From Burkholderia oklahomensis C6786 (GTDB taxonomy: Bacteria > Pseudomonadota > Gammaproteobacteria > Burkholderiales > Burkholderiaceae), in the NCBI RefSeq assembly GCF_000959365.1, contig NZ_CP009555.1:2852001-2916000 (forward strand): a DNA stretch of 64,000 nucleotides. Direction: 5' to 3'. Position numbers and translations under genes: made by a program. Each line of letters starts with the position of its first letter. Positions within the stretch are counted from its first letter, which is position 1. The notes below the pieces were generated by a model. It saw nothing but the letters and a program-made list of their open reading frames with translations, searched no databases and was not told where the DNA came from. This document shows, one piece after another, positions 30,553 to 39,806 of this stretch.

Positions 30553-31947
30553 TCAGTCCTTGCCGACCATCTTCTCCGGCCGCACCCATTCGTCGAACTG
30601 CGCTTCGGTCACGTAGCCGAGCGCGAGCGCGGCGGCCTTGAGCGTCGTGCCTTCCTTGTGCGCGTTCTTCGCGATCTGCGCGGCCTTGTCATAGCCGATG
30701 TGCGGATTGAGCGCCGTCACGAGCATCAGCGATTCGTTGAGCAGCGCGTCGATGCGCGGACGATTCGGCTCGATGCCGACCGCGCAGTGATCGTTGAAGC
30801 TCTGCGCGCCGTCCGCCAGCAGCCGCACCGATTGCAGCACGTTGTGCGCGATCATCGGCCGGAACACGTTCAGCTCGAAATTGCCGCTCGCGCCGCCGAA
30901 GTTCACCGCGACGTCGTTGCCGAACACCTGGCAGCACAGCATCGTCACCGCTTCGGACTGGGTCGGATTGACCTTGCCCGGCATGATCGAGCTGCCCGGC
31001 TCGTTCTCCGGGATCGACAGCTCGCCGAGCCCGCAGCGCGGGCCGCTCGCGAGCCAGCGGATGTCGTTCGCGATCTTCATCAGGCTCGCGGCGACGGTCT
31101 TCAGCGCGCCGTGCGCGAACACGAGCGCGTCGGCCGCGGCCATCACTTCGAACTTGTTTGGCGCGCTGACGAACGGCAGCGCGGTGAGCCGGCCGATCTC
31201 GGCCGCGACGCCCGCGGCGAACCGCGGATGCGCGTTGAGACCCGTGCCGACCGCCGTGCCGCCTTGCGCGAGCTCGTACAGATGCGGCAGCGCCGCTTCG
31301 ACGTGGCGGATCCCCTGATCGAGCTGCGCGACGTAGCCGGAGAATTCCTGGCCGAGCGTGAGCGGCGTCGCGTCCTGCAGATGCGTGCGGCCGATCTTCA
31401 CGATGTCGGCGAACGCGGTCGCCTTCGCGTCGAGCGTCGTGCGCAGCGTGCGCAGCGCGGGCAGCAGATGCGAGACGATCGCGCGCGCGGCGGCGACGTG
31501 CATCGCGGTCGGGAATACGTCGTTCGACGACTGGCCGCGATTGACGTCGTCGTTCGGATGCACCTTGCGGCTCTCGCCGCGTTCGCCGCCGAGCAGCTCG
31601 CTCGCGCGGTTCGCGATCACTTCGTTCAGGTTCATGTTCGTCTGCGTGCCCGAACCCGTTTGCCAGACCGCGAGCGGGAATTCGTCGGGATGCCGGCCCG
31701 CGACGATCTCGTCGGCGGCGGCGATGATCGCGTTCGCCTTGTCTTGCGCGAGCACGCCGAGCTCGAGATTGACGGCGGCCGCCGCGCGCTTGATCAGCGC
31801 GAGCGCATGAATCAGCTCGGGCGATTGCTTCTCGGTCGAGATCTTGAAGTTCTGCAGCGAGCGCTGCGTTTGCGCGCCCCATAGCCGGGCCGCGGGCACG
31901 GCGATTTCACCGAACGTGTCGCGCTCCATCCGTACTGCTTCGCTCAT
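30553..31947 (-). CDS. fumC: Fumarate hydratase class II
   Basis: Encodes 464 residues from ATG 31947. The fumarase/aspartase superfamily signature [13 protein letters not shown] is present, together with [42 protein letters not shown] and [17 protein letters not shown]. The oxygen-stable enzyme interconverts fumarate and malate in the TCA cycle. Stands alone on its strand. Confidence 0.97.
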   Translation of the reverse strand: MSEAVRMERDTFGEIAVPAARLWGAQTQRSLQNFKISTEKQSPELIHALALIKRAAAAVNLELGVLAQDKANAIIAAADEIVAGRHPDEFPLAVWQTGSGTQTNMNLNEVIANRASELLGGERGESRKVHPNDDVNRGQSSNDVFPTAMHVAAARAIVSHLLPALRTLRTTLDAKATAFADIVKIGRTHLQDATPLTLGQEFSGYVAQLDQGIRHVEAALPHLYELAQGGTAVGTGLNAHPRFAAGVAAEIGRLTALPFVSAPNKFEVMAAADALVFAHGALKTVAASLMKIANDIRWLASGPRCGLGELSIPENEPGSSIMPGKVNPTQSEAVTMLCCQVFGNDVAVNFGGASGNFELNVFRPMIAHNVLQSVRLLADGAQSFNDHCAVGIEPNRPRIDALLNESLMLVTALNPHIGYDKAAQIAKNAHKEGTTLKAAALALGYVTEAQFDEWVRPEKMVGKD

Positions 31948-32494
31948 GATTGCTCCTTCAGAATAGAGGGACGCCGCGCGGGCGCGGCGCAATGCGCATG
32001 CGGGGACGGGGCCGTTCTCGCGACGGCGTCCTCAGACAGGAGAGCATAGCGCCGTGCGCGATTTCGTGCCGCGTCGCGCGTCATCGGCGGTCGATGCGCG
32101 GGGAAATCCGGGGAGGGCGGGGCGGTGCGCACGAGCGTCGCGACGTTCGCCATTGCGTGACGAACGCAAGTCGCGGCGCGTCCGGCGGAGGACGGGCACG
32201 GTCGTCCCGCATGGGGCGGCACGAGGCGCGAACGCGATGCACGGTGACGTCCGTCGGCTTCTCGACGCGTACGCGGTCAATCGTCGCGACTCGATTCGAG
32301 GGCGGCGACGAGCGGGGATCGTGCGCGTCGGTTTATCCGCGGCGCGATGGCGCGTGCGATCGTCCCGCAACCGCCGACGAAACCGGCATGTGACGGCTCG
32401 CCGCTTCGAACGACCGCTTGCTCGGTCCGTTGTCGCCGTGTTCGTCTGCGCCAACATGCCGACGCGCCAGTGCCGAAGCGCGAACTTCAGGCGC
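31948..32494. other. 547-bp gene-free region upstream of fumC
   Basis: Short Arg-rich frames on both strands, none with a ribosome binding site or recognisable domain. It should hold the fumC promoter on the right of the gene and the 3' end of the MATE gene transcript. Confidence 0.5.
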
Positions 32495-33889
32495 TCAAGC
32501 GCCCGCCCGCGCGCCGAGCGCCGCGCTTTTCCGATGGAACCGCCAAGTCATCAGCACGGCGACGCTCGCGAGCCCGGCCGCGAGCCCCCACCACAGCCCG
32601 CGTGCGCCGAGGCCCGCGTGGAACGCGAACCAGTAGCCGGTCGGAAAGCCGATGCCCCAATAGCCGAGCGTCGCGGCGAGCATCGGCACGCGCGTGTCCT
32701 TCAGGCCGCGCAGGCAGCCGGAGCCGACCGTCTGCATCCCGTCGACGATCTGGAACACGGCGGCGATCCCGAGCAGCGACGTCGCGAGCGCGACCGTGTG
32801 CGCGTTCGCGGGATCGTCGAGCTTCAGATAGAGACCGACGATCGCATGCGGTGCGACGATCAGCGCGAGCCCCGACAGCGACATGAACGCGATGCCGAGC
32901 CCGAGCGCGACGAAGCCCGCGTGCCGCGCGGCGACGGGCGCGCCGGCGCCCGCCCAGTAGCCGACGCGCACGTTCGCCGCCTGGCCGATCGCGAGCGGCA
33001 CCATGAACGCGACCGACGCGACGTTGAGCGCGATCTGGTGCGCGGCGAGCGACGACTCGCCGAGCACGCCGACCGTCAAGCCCGTCGCGAGGAAGAGCGT
33101 CGACTCGACGCCGTACGTGATCGCGACCGGCCAGCCGATGCCGAACAGCTCGCCCATCAGCGGCAGCCGCGGCCGCGTGGCGGCGACGAAGTGCTTGAAC
33201 GTCGGCCGTCCGTGCAGCAGCGCGACGAGCGTGAGCGCGGAGAGCCAGATCGTGATCGACGTCGCGGTCGCGGAGCCGAGGAAGCCGAGCCGCGGCAGCC
33301 CGAATGCGCCGTGAATGAGGCCGTAGTTGAGGAATGCGTTGATGCCGACGCCCGCGAGCGACACCCACAGCAGCCGTTTCGCGGCGCCGATCGCGGGCAG
33401 GAACGAGCGCATCAGCCCGACGCCGATCAGGCTGCCTGGCGCCGCGAAGCGCAGTACGGCCGCGTATTCGCCGACGTTGCGCGCGAGCGTCGCCGGCTCG
33501 CCGAACGCGCGCAGGAGCGGCTCCGCGAACGACAGCAGCACGAATGCCGGAAGCGCGAGCAGCAGCGACAGCGCGAAGCCCGTCCAGTAGATGTGCGGCA
33601 CGCGATGCTCGGCCTTCGCGCCGCGCGCGTGCGCGACGCTCACGCTGACCGACGTCAGCACGCCCTGCAGCAGCGTGACGACGACGAAGAACAGATTCGC
33701 GCCGAGGCCGCCCGCCGCGAGCGCGTCGGGGCCGAGCGAGCCGAGCAGCACGGTGTCGGTGACGCTCATCGCCATTTGCGAGAGTTGCGCGATCGCGAGC
33801 GGCGCGGCGAGGCGCGCCGTATCGGCGGCATGACGGGACAGGGTGGGCGGCGGCGTTGCGGCCGCTCGCGTGAAACCGGTAGGCGACAT
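32495..33889 (-). CDS. MATE family multidrug efflux transporter (NorM-like)
   Basis: Encodes 464 residues with twelve predicted membrane helices in two repeats. MATE features: LAAPLAIAQLSQMAMSVTDTVLLGSLGPDALAAGGLGANLFFV, then GESSLAAHQIALNVASVAFMVPLAIGQAANVRVG and GCLRGLKDTRVPM. The family exports cationic drugs and dyes by Na+ or H+ antiport. NorM of the pseudomallei group is a plausible ortholog, but substrate cannot be read from sequence. Confidence 0.92.
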   Translation of the reverse strand: MSPTGFTRAAATPPPTLSRHAADTARLAAPLAIAQLSQMAMSVTDTVLLGSLGPDALAAGGLGANLFFVVVTLLQGVLTSVSVSVAHARGAKAEHRVPHIYWTGFALSLLLALPAFVLLSFAEPLLRAFGEPATLARNVGEYAAVLRFAAPGSLIGVGLMRSFLPAIGAAKRLLWVSLAGVGINAFLNYGLIHGAFGLPRLGFLGSATATSITIWLSALTLVALLHGRPTFKHFVAATRPRLPLMGELFGIGWPVAITYGVESTLFLATGLTVGVLGESSLAAHQIALNVASVAFMVPLAIGQAANVRVGYWAGAGAPVAARHAGFVALGLGIAFMSLSGLALIVAPHAIVGLYLKLDDPANAHTVALATSLLGIAAVFQIVDGMQTVGSGCLRGLKDTRVPMLAATLGYWGIGFPTGYWFAFHAGLGARGLWWGLAAGLASVAVLMTWRFHRKSAALGARAGA

Positions 33890-34012
33890 GGGACGCGTTC
33901 GCGCGGACGGCCTGCCCGCGCATTGCTTATTTTTGGGAAACGATCAGCTTACGAGTTTCCGCGAGCGCTGTCGATGGAGCGCGCCGATGGCCTCACGGCC
34001 GACAGGGGCTCG

Positions 34013-34234
34013 CTACGACGCGCCGTGCACGGCGATGCGCGTGTCGCCGAACAGTACGACCTGGCCCGCGCGGATCTTGCAGGTCTTGCGCAACTCGACC
34101 GCGCCGTCGACCTTCACGGCGCCCGACGCGACGATCACCTTCGCCGAGCCGCCGCTGTCCGCGAGTCCGGTGAGCTTGAGCAGATTATGCAGTTCGACGA
34201 ATTCGCCGGTCAGCGTGAAATCCAGATTGGGCAT
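34013..34234 (-). CDS. S4-domain RNA-binding protein (YbcJ-like)
   Basis: Encodes 73 residues from ATG 34234: FTLTGEFVELHNLLKLTGLADSGGSAKVIVASGAVKVDGAVELRKTCKIRAGQVV, a complete S4 fold with the alpha-L motif. Small stand-alone S4 proteins bind structured RNA, often rRNA. The frame continues upstream to 35161 but only as noise over the plus-strand gene at 34541. Downstream of its start lies the convergent MATE 5' region. Confidence 0.85.
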   Translation of the reverse strand: MPNLDFTLTGEFVELHNLLKLTGLADSGGSAKVIVASGAVKVDGAVELRKTCKIRAGQVVLFGDTRIAVHGAS

Positions 34235-34540
34235 GGCAATGAAAGCGGGAAAGGAGAGCGCGCCGCTCGACGGCGGCATCGCATCATAAGCGAAGCGCGG
34301 CGCTCGCGGTGTAAGGTCCGCGTCAAATGTTTTCAGGGTTTCGCGCATGCGAGGCCGTCGCATGTAAGCGAGTGTGTCGAACTCGTCAGCAATTGAAACG
34401 GTGGGTAACAGTTGTCGAGAACGGCGAACTGCGAACGAAATCGGCCGGTCTGTACACGGACTCGCTGCATGTTGCGGCGGGCCCATAGCGGCGGCCTTCG
34501 AAGGTATGCCGTTCCAACGACTTTGTTGAGGAGAATTGCG
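34235..34540. promoter_or_regulatory. Divergent intergenic region
   Basis: 306 bp without genes between the S4-protein start and the exported protein at 34541; must contain both promoters. GAGGAGAATTGCG at the right end is the ribosome binding site of the 34541 gene. Confidence 0.55.
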
Positions 34541-35056
34541 ATGTCCAAGATTCGTGCAATGCTGATCGGTGCCGCGGTGGCGGCGATGGCGACGACCGCT
34601 TTTGCGCAGACGGCCGGCGTGGCGACGCAAGGTTCGGTCGGCGGCTCGGCCGACGTGCTCGGCCAGACGGCAGGCGCAAGCGCACAGCTGAGCGCGGGCG
34701 GCGACGCGGCTGCATCGCCGGAAGCGGCGGCGAACGCTGCCAAGCATTCGGCGAAGAAGCACGTGAAGCACGCGAAGGCCAAGGCCAAGGCGAAGGCTGA
34801 CGAAGCGGCCGAAGTCGGCGCCGACGCGAAGACGAAGGCGAGCGGCATGGTCGACGGTGCGACGAGCACGGCGGGCAACGTCGTCAATGGCACGACGAGC
34901 GCAGCGGGCAACGTCGTGAACGGCGCGACGAGCACGGCCGGCAATGCGGTCGGCGGCGTTGCGGGCGCGGCGGGCGGTCTCGCCAAGGGCGTGGCGGGCG
35001 GTGCGAACGGCTCGCTGTCCGTCAACGGCGGCGTGAAGGCCGGCGCGAGCCAGTAA
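34541..35056 (+). CDS. Exported Ala/Gly/Lys-rich repetitive protein
   Basis: Encodes 171 residues from ATG 34541 with a strong ribosome binding site. Signal peptide MSKIRAMLIGAAVAAMATTAFAQ. The middle is histone H1-like (KHSAKKHVKHAKAKAKAKADEA, about residues 69-90). The C-terminal third has imperfect 11-12-residue repeats (TSTAGNVVNGT, TSAAGNVVNGA, TSTAGNAVGGV). No enzymatic domain. A periplasmic or surface structural role, or nucleic-acid binding after export, is possible but unproven. Confidence 0.8.
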   Translation: MSKIRAMLIGAAVAAMATTAFAQTAGVATQGSVGGSADVLGQTAGASAQLSAGGDAAASPEAAANAAKHSAKKHVKHAKAKAKAKADEAAEVGADAKTKASGMVDGATSTAGNVVNGTTSAAGNVVNGATSTAGNAVGGVAGAAGGLAKGVAGGANGSLSVNGGVKAGASQ

Positions 35057-35142
35057 GCAGGCGCTGTCGGCAGGCGCGCGGCGCGCGCGGGCGGTTCGCC
35101 CCGGAAGGCCCGCCCGGCGCGTCGAGCGTCGACCGATGGACG

Positions 35143-35180
35143 ACGGCCCGGACCGCATCATGCGGTCCGGGCCGTTTCGT
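35143..35180 (+). terminator. Strong terminator after the repetitive exported protein
   Basis: A perfect 15-bp stem (35143-35157 with 35161-35175), three-base loop and T-rich tail. Confidence 0.9.
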
Positions 35181-35242
35181 TTGTCCGTTTCGTTTTCGTT
35201 TCGCGCATGCGAATCCGCGCGACTCGGCGAGCGCGCCGCGCG

Positions 35243-36028
35243 TTACGGGCGGCGCCGGCCCTGCGGCTGCGACGCGTTCTGCGCGCCGCGCGCGGGCGTC
35301 GCGACCATGAACACGCTGCGCAGCCAAGCGGCGATCCGTGTGAAAACGTCGTACGGCTCTTCGACGAAGAGTTCGGGCTTCAGGAGCCGCAGGTATTCCA
35401 TGATCTGCTGCGCTTCCTGCTTCTGGAACGAGCCGTGCGCGATGCCGAGCCTGAGCAGTCCGCGCAGCTCGCCGAGCTTTTCGCGCGCGATGCTGCCGAC
35501 GCTCATCTCGCATGCGAGCTTCGCCTCGTACACGCGTTGCCGCAGCGATTCGGCGAGCCGCCACGCGGGCGTCTGCATCCGTTCCTCGAGCGTCTGGATG
35601 TCGGTGACGGCCGCCTTGATCTGCGCGGCGAGCGGATCGACGAGCGCCGCGTCGCCCTGCGCGCCGGACACGACGGCGGCCGCCCAGTCGCGGCACGCTT
35701 TCGCGAGCTCGTCGGGCGTCCATTCGGAACGCGACGCGAAGCCGAAACCGAATTCGCCCGCCTGCCGGATCAGGATCGTGAGGACGTCCGGAAACTCCTT
35801 GTCGAGCGTGCGCTTCGCCCACGCATACTGGCCGCCTTGCAGGAGCCGCTGCACCGCGTGCTCGGTGAGCGGCACCATGCTGTCGAGCAGCTTCGCGCGC
35901 AGGAAATCCTCGAACGACGGCGTGACGAATTGCGGATCGAGCTTGAGCGACACGCGCACGAACGCGTCGAAGTCTTTGCGCAAGGAAGCGACGGTGTCGT
36001 CTTTCAGAGTGAGAGTGATCTGGCCCAT
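35243..36028 (-). CDS. Unrecognised cytoplasmic protein, 261 residues
   Basis: Starts MGQITLTLKDDTVASLRKDFDAFV. No signal peptide or membrane helix. The middle is helical and charged (LEERMQTPAWRLAESLRQRVYEAKLACEM, KLGELRGLLRLGIAHGSFQKQEAQQIMEYLRLL), compatible with coiled-coil or all-alpha structure; the last 20 residues are a disordered basic tail. Codon use matches neighbours. I do not recognise the family. Confidence 0.75.
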   Translation of the reverse strand: MGQITLTLKDDTVASLRKDFDAFVRVSLKLDPQFVTPSFEDFLRAKLLDSMVPLTEHAVQRLLQGGQYAWAKRTLDKEFPDVLTILIRQAGEFGFGFASRSEWTPDELAKACRDWAAAVVSGAQGDAALVDPLAAQIKAAVTDIQTLEERMQTPAWRLAESLRQRVYEAKLACEMSVGSIAREKLGELRGLLRLGIAHGSFQKQEAQQIMEYLRLLKPELFVEEPYDVFTRIAAWLRSVFMVATPARGAQNASQPQGRRRP

Positions 36029-36270
36029 GTCTATCTCGATGCTCGATGCCGGTCGGTTTGCCCGGCGCTTTCGCCCGCGCGCAGCCGACGTGGGCAGGCC
36101 GCGTGTCGGCTGCGCGGATCGGCGGGCGGGCCGTCGGTGGTCGCGGCGTCGGGCTGCATCGATGGACCGGATCCTGTCGCCGGGCGCGGGGCTTCATCCT
36201 CTTAACGGCTGCCCGTGCGAGAACTTGAGGCCCGTGCGCGCCGATGCCGCGCCCGGCGATGGAGCGCGGC

Positions 36271-36840
36271 TCAGCCGGGCAGCCAGCCGTGCGGCGGGAT
36301 CGCGCCCCACGGCGGGCCGCCCGCGACGCGCGAAGCCGAAGCGCCGCCGCCGGCCGGCGCAAGGTCCGCTCTGAGCCGCGCATGATCCGCACGATCGGCC
36401 GCCGCACGCAGCGCCGTCGTGCCGCTTGCCTCCATCAGCCGGTGCGCGACGACGAGCCGCGCGGCAAGATCCGCGTCGTGGATGACGTCGAGCCTGAACC
36501 AGGGCGCGGGCTGCGGCGTGCCGGCGATCTCGTCGGCGAGCGCATGGATGAAGTCGACGGGCACGTAGCTCACGCGATAGCGCCAGCCGTCTTCGGCCGC
36601 ACGCGAGCCGGTATGGATTTCGCTGGGATTGATGACGGGGATCGAGCCCGTGTCGGCGACGTAGGCGCCGCCGCGGCACGTGTAGCGCTCGGCGCCCGCC
36701 TCGATGACGGGAATCGTGTAGGCGTCGTGCCAGTGCGGCGCGAACGCGTGGTCGCGATAGGTCGCCGTGACGAAATCCGCATCCGGCAGCAGCGGCGTGC
36801 GCCAGTAGCGGACATGTTCGCGCGGGTATTCGGCGCGCAT
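36271..36840 (-). CDS. AraC-like sensor domain without DNA-binding domain (likely truncated)
   Basis: Encodes 189 residues. The first 130 are a standard AraC-type cupin sensor (YRDHAFAPHWHDAYTIPVIEAGAERYTCRGGAYVADTGSIPVINPSEIHTG). In full-length regulators two helix-turn-helix motifs follow; here the protein ends in a Gly/Pro/Arg-rich tail, and I found no HTH in any frame of the next 240 bases. This looks like a regulator whose 3' half was lost, although a stand-alone sensor cannot be excluded. Lies 37 bp downstream of creA on the opposite side of its stop, same strand. Confidence 0.65.
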   Translation of the reverse strand: MRAEYPREHVRYWRTPLLPDADFVTATYRDHAFAPHWHDAYTIPVIEAGAERYTCRGGAYVADTGSIPVINPSEIHTGSRAAEDGWRYRVSYVPVDFIHALADEIAGTPQPAPWFRLDVIHDADLAARLVVAHRLMEASGTTALRAAADRADHARLRADLAPAGGGASASRVAGGPPWGAIPPHGWLPG

Positions 36841-36877
36841 GACGGCGGCGGACGGTCGGCCGAAGCGGGCGCGCCCG

Positions 36878-37360
36878 TTATCTGACCGGAATCGGCGTGC
36901 CGGCCGGCACGGGCACCGCGGTCACGCTGTTCTTCGGGCTGCCCGTCGCGATCCGGTCGCTATAGGTCAGATAGACGAGCGTGTTGCGCTTTTTGTCGAC
37001 GACGCGCACGACGTGCAGCGTCTTGAAGACGAACGACATCCGTTCGCTGAACACGTCGGTTTGCTGCCTGAGCGGCTCGGTGAAGCGGATCGGGCCGACC
37101 TGCCGGCACGCGATCGACGCCTCGGTCGGATCTTCGGCGAGGCCGAGGGTGCCCTTGATGCCGCCCGTGCGCGCGCGCGACACGTAGCAGGTGACGCCGT
37201 TGACGAGCGGGTCGTCGTACGCTTCGACGACGACGCGGTCGGAGCCCGTCAGGCGGAAGTTGGTGTTGACGCTCGCCACTTCCTCGCCGCGCGCGGCCGA
37301 CGAGGCGATCGAGAAGAGGGCGGCGCAGGTCGCGAGGACGGCGAAGTAACGGTTTTTCAT
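36878..37360 (-). CDS. creA: CreA family protein
   Basis: Encodes 160 residues with a signal peptide (FAVLATCAALFSIASSAARG). The CreA core is recognised by YDDPLVNGVTCYVSRARTGGIKG, DPTEASIACRQVGPI and RNTLVYLTYSDRIATGSPKNSVTAVP. Exported; function unknown despite wide conservation. Upstream of the truncated AraC-like gene and likely co-transcribed with it. Confidence 0.9.
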   Translation of the reverse strand: MKNRYFAVLATCAALFSIASSAARGEEVASVNTNFRLTGSDRVVVEAYDDPLVNGVTCYVSRARTGGIKGTLGLAEDPTEASIACRQVGPIRFTEPLRQQTDVFSERMSFVFKTLHVVRVVDKKRNTLVYLTYSDRIATGSPKNSVTAVPVPAGTPIPVR

Positions 37361-37462
37361 CGGCGGCGAATCTGGGGACGTGGCGAGAAGCAGAGCACGA
37401 CTCTAGCACGCCTCCGCCGGCGCGACGGTGCGCGGCGCAACGAAAAACCCAGGGGGAAAAGC

Positions 37463-37491
37463 AAAAAGGCCCGTCGCGAACGACGGGCCTT
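37463..37491 (-). terminator. Terminator after the left tRNA-Asn
   Basis: Perfect 11-bp stem AAGGCCCGTCG/CGACGGGCCTT with tetraloop; A run on its left gives the U tail for leftward transcription. Confidence 0.9.
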
Positions 37492-37497
37492 CGAAGC

Positions 37498-37573
37498 TGG
37501 CTCCCCGACCTGGGCTCGAACCAGGGACCTACGGATTAACAGTCCGGCGCTCTACCGACTGAGCTATCGGGGA
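37498..37573 (-). tRNA. tRNA-Asn (GTT), copy 1
   Basis: 76 nt with encoded CCA. The acceptor stem TCCCCGA/TCGGGGA, D-arm AGCTCAGTCGGTAGAGC, anticodon loop CTGTTAA with GTT, and TTCGAGC T-arm all fold. Followed by its own terminator. Confidence 0.97.
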
Positions 37574-37626
37574 ATAAAACGATTCGGCATGCTTGACGCC
37601 CGGGACGGCAAATGAGGGCGGCCATG

Positions 37627-37650
37627 AAAAAGCCCGTATGCACGGGCCTT
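37627..37650 (-). terminator. Terminator after the right tRNA-Asn
   Basis: GCCCGT/ACGGGC hairpin with GCAT loop, U tail from the AAAAA at the left. It separates the two tRNA genes into possible separate transcripts. Confidence 0.8.
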
Positions 37651-37659
37651 TGCAATTCT

Positions 37660-37735
37660 TGGCTCCCCGACCTGGGCTCGAACCAGGGACCTACGGATTA
37701 ACAGTCCGGCGCTCTACCGACTGAGCTATCGGGGA
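37660..37735 (-). tRNA. tRNA-Asn (GTT), copy 2
   Basis: Identical over all 76 nt to the copy at 37498-37573, including the CCA end; 86 bp separate the two genes. Confidence 0.97.
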
Positions 37736-37844
37736 ACAAACAGCAGAGAAATGAGATTTTATGAGGCACTGGCCGATCTGTCAATACCTTTGAGCATCGG
37801 CATGCGTCGTGCGGCGCCGGACCGCGCCCCGGCAGCGCGTGCGA

Positions 37845-38168
37845 TCAGCGCTCGAGCAGGTGCAGCTTGTCCTGCACGTCCTTCCACTCGTCGGCGTCGG
37901 CGGGCGCGGGCTTCGTCTTCGTGATCGACGGCCAGATCTTCGCGAGGTCGGCGTTCAGTTCGGTGAACTGCTGCTGGTCGCCCGGCACGTCTTCTTCCGC
38001 GTAGATCGCGTTGGTCGGGCATTCGGCGACGCACACCGCGCAGTCGATGCACTCGTCCGGATCGATCGCGAGGAAGTTCGGGCCTTCACGGAAGCAGTCC
38101 ACAGGGCATACATCGACGCAATCCGTGTATTTGCACTTGATGCACGCTTCAGTCACAACGTGGGTCAT
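37845..38168 (-). CDS. fdxA: 7Fe ferredoxin FdxA
   Basis: Encodes 107 residues. Two iron-sulphur sites: [18 protein letters not shown] at the N-terminus (3Fe-4S plus one ligand of the second cluster) and [12 protein letters not shown] (4Fe-4S). The acidic C-terminal extension of about 50 residues is typical of FdxA. Low-potential electron carrier of the cytoplasm; partner not known. Stands alone downstream of the tRNA pair and divergent from pncB. Confidence 0.96.
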   Translation of the reverse strand: MTHVVTEACIKCKYTDCVDVCPVDCFREGPNFLAIDPDECIDCAVCVAECPTNAIYAEEDVPGDQQQFTELNADLAKIWPSITKTKPAPADADEWKDVQDKLHLLER

Positions 38169-38436
38169 TCAAAACACTCCTGCGGCGGTATCTAGGTATG
38201 TATGGGGCGGCGAGTGGCGCCAAAAGCGGCATTGTAACTGATGCGTCAAACCCGCATCGCGCGCTCGACTTTCCCGTTTATACCGTTTCGTGATTAGTTT
38301 ATGGCGGATCGGGCGGTGCGCCGGGTGTTTCGGCACGGATTTGCGCCGCATTCGGGTAACATGCGTCAACCCGGAGGGCGGGCGCGCAGGGCGCGCAAAC
38401 GCTCGGGCTCCGTCTCGATTTTGGCAGTCTGGAATC

Positions 38437-39636
38437 ATGATCATCACTTCGCTGCTCGATACCGACCTGTACAAATTCACGATGATGCAGGTCGTCCTGC
38501 ATCATTTTCCCGCCGCAAGCGTCGAATACCGCTTCAAATGCCGGACGCCGGGCGCCGATCTCGTGCCGTACATCGACGAGATCCGCGCCGAAGTGCGCTC
38601 GCTGTGCGAACTGCGCTTCACCGACCCCGAGCTCGACTACCTGCGCCGGCTGCGCTTCATCAAGAGCGATTTCGTCGATTTCCTCGCGCTCTTCCACCTG
38701 AGCGAGAAGTACATCTCGATCTCGCCTTCGCCGAAGGGCGGCGGCGAGATCGACATCGAGATCAAGGGGCCGTGGCTGCATACGATCCTCTTCGAGATCC
38801 CGGTGCTCGCGATCGTCAACGAGGTGTATTTCCGCAACACGCAGCGCAGCCCGGACTACCGCGAAGGGCGCGACCGGCTGCGCGAGAAGATCAAGCGGCT
38901 CGGCGCGAAGCCCGAATTCGCGGACTGCAAGATCGCCGACTACGGCACGCGCCGCCGCTTCTCGAAGGTCTGGCACGAGGAAGTGCTGCGCACGCTGCAG
39001 GACGGGCTCGGCGCGCAGTTCGCCGGCACGAGCAACGTCTATTACGCGATGACGCACGGGATCACGCCGCTCGGCACGATGGCGCACGAGTATCTGCAGG
39101 CGTGCCAGGCGCTCGGCCCGCGGCTGCGCGATTCGCAGATCTACGGCTTGGAGATGTGGGCGAAGGAATACCGCGGCGACCTCGGGATCGCGCTGTCCGA
39201 CGTCTACGGGATGGACGCGTTCCTGAACGACTTCGACATGTACTTCTGCAAGCTCTTCGACGGCGCGCGCCACGACTCGGGCGATCCGTTCGAGTGGGGC
39301 GAGCGGCTCATCAAGCACTACGAGGCGAACCGCTGCGATCCGCGCACGAAGGTGCTCGTGTTCTCCGACGCGCTCGACGTCCCGAAGGTCATGCAGCTGT
39401 ACGAACGATTCCGCGGCCGCTGCAAGCTCGCGTTCGGCGTCGGCACGAACCTGACCAACGATCTCGGCTACCAGCCGTTGCAGATCGTCATCAAGATGGT
39501 GCGCTGCAACGGCCAGCCGGTCGCGAAGCTGTCCGATTCGCCGGGCAAGAGCATGTGCGACGACAAGGCGTATCTCGCGTATCTGCGCCAGGTGTTCGGG
39601 ATCACGCAGCCGCCCGACGACGACGCGGGCAAGTGA
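38437..39636 (+). CDS. pncB: Nicotinate phosphoribosyltransferase
   Basis: Encodes 399 residues from ATG 38437. Family strings: [65 protein letters not shown] and [22 protein letters not shown]. It converts nicotinate and PRPP to nicotinate mononucleotide in NAD salvage. The upstream open frame to 38290 lacks homology. Terminator follows the gene. Confidence 0.97.
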   Translation: MIITSLLDTDLYKFTMMQVVLHHFPAASVEYRFKCRTPGADLVPYIDEIRAEVRSLCELRFTDPELDYLRRLRFIKSDFVDFLALFHLSEKYISISPSPKGGGEIDIEIKGPWLHTILFEIPVLAIVNEVYFRNTQRSPDYREGRDRLREKIKRLGAKPEFADCKIADYGTRRRFSKVWHEEVLRTLQDGLGAQFAGTSNVYYAMTHGITPLGTMAHEYLQACQALGPRLRDSQIYGLEMWAKEYRGDLGIALSDVYGMDAFLNDFDMYFCKLFDGARHDSGDPFEWGERLIKHYEANRCDPRTKVLVFSDALDVPKVMQLYERFRGRCKLAFGVGTNLTNDLGYQPLQIVIKMVRCNGQPVAKLSDSPGKSMCDDKAYLAYLRQVFGITQPPDDDAGK

Positions 39637-39690
39637 CGCCGCCGCGCGGCGGCGCGCGAGCGCGGCCGCGTCGACATCGGGATGGAACGC

Positions 39691-39725
39691 ACGCGGGCCG
39701 CGCGGGCCGTCCGGCCCGCGTTTTT
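39691..39725 (+). terminator. Terminator after pncB
   Basis: ACGCGGGCC pairs with GGCCCGCGT and Ts follow. A second CGCGGGCC (39701-39708) can pair with the same right arm. Confidence 0.8.
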
Positions 39726-39762
39726 CGTATCCGCCGCCACGGGCGCGCGCCGCATCGGCCGG

Positions 39763-39768
39763 TATAAT
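39763..39768 (+). promoter_or_regulatory. -10 element TATAAT upstream of the LUD-domain gene
   Basis: Consensus hexamer 38 bp before ATG 39807; no good -35 at the expected spacing. Confidence 0.45.
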
Positions 39769-39806
39769 CGGGACGGTATCGAAGGCCATCGTCACGAGGA
39801 CCGTCC

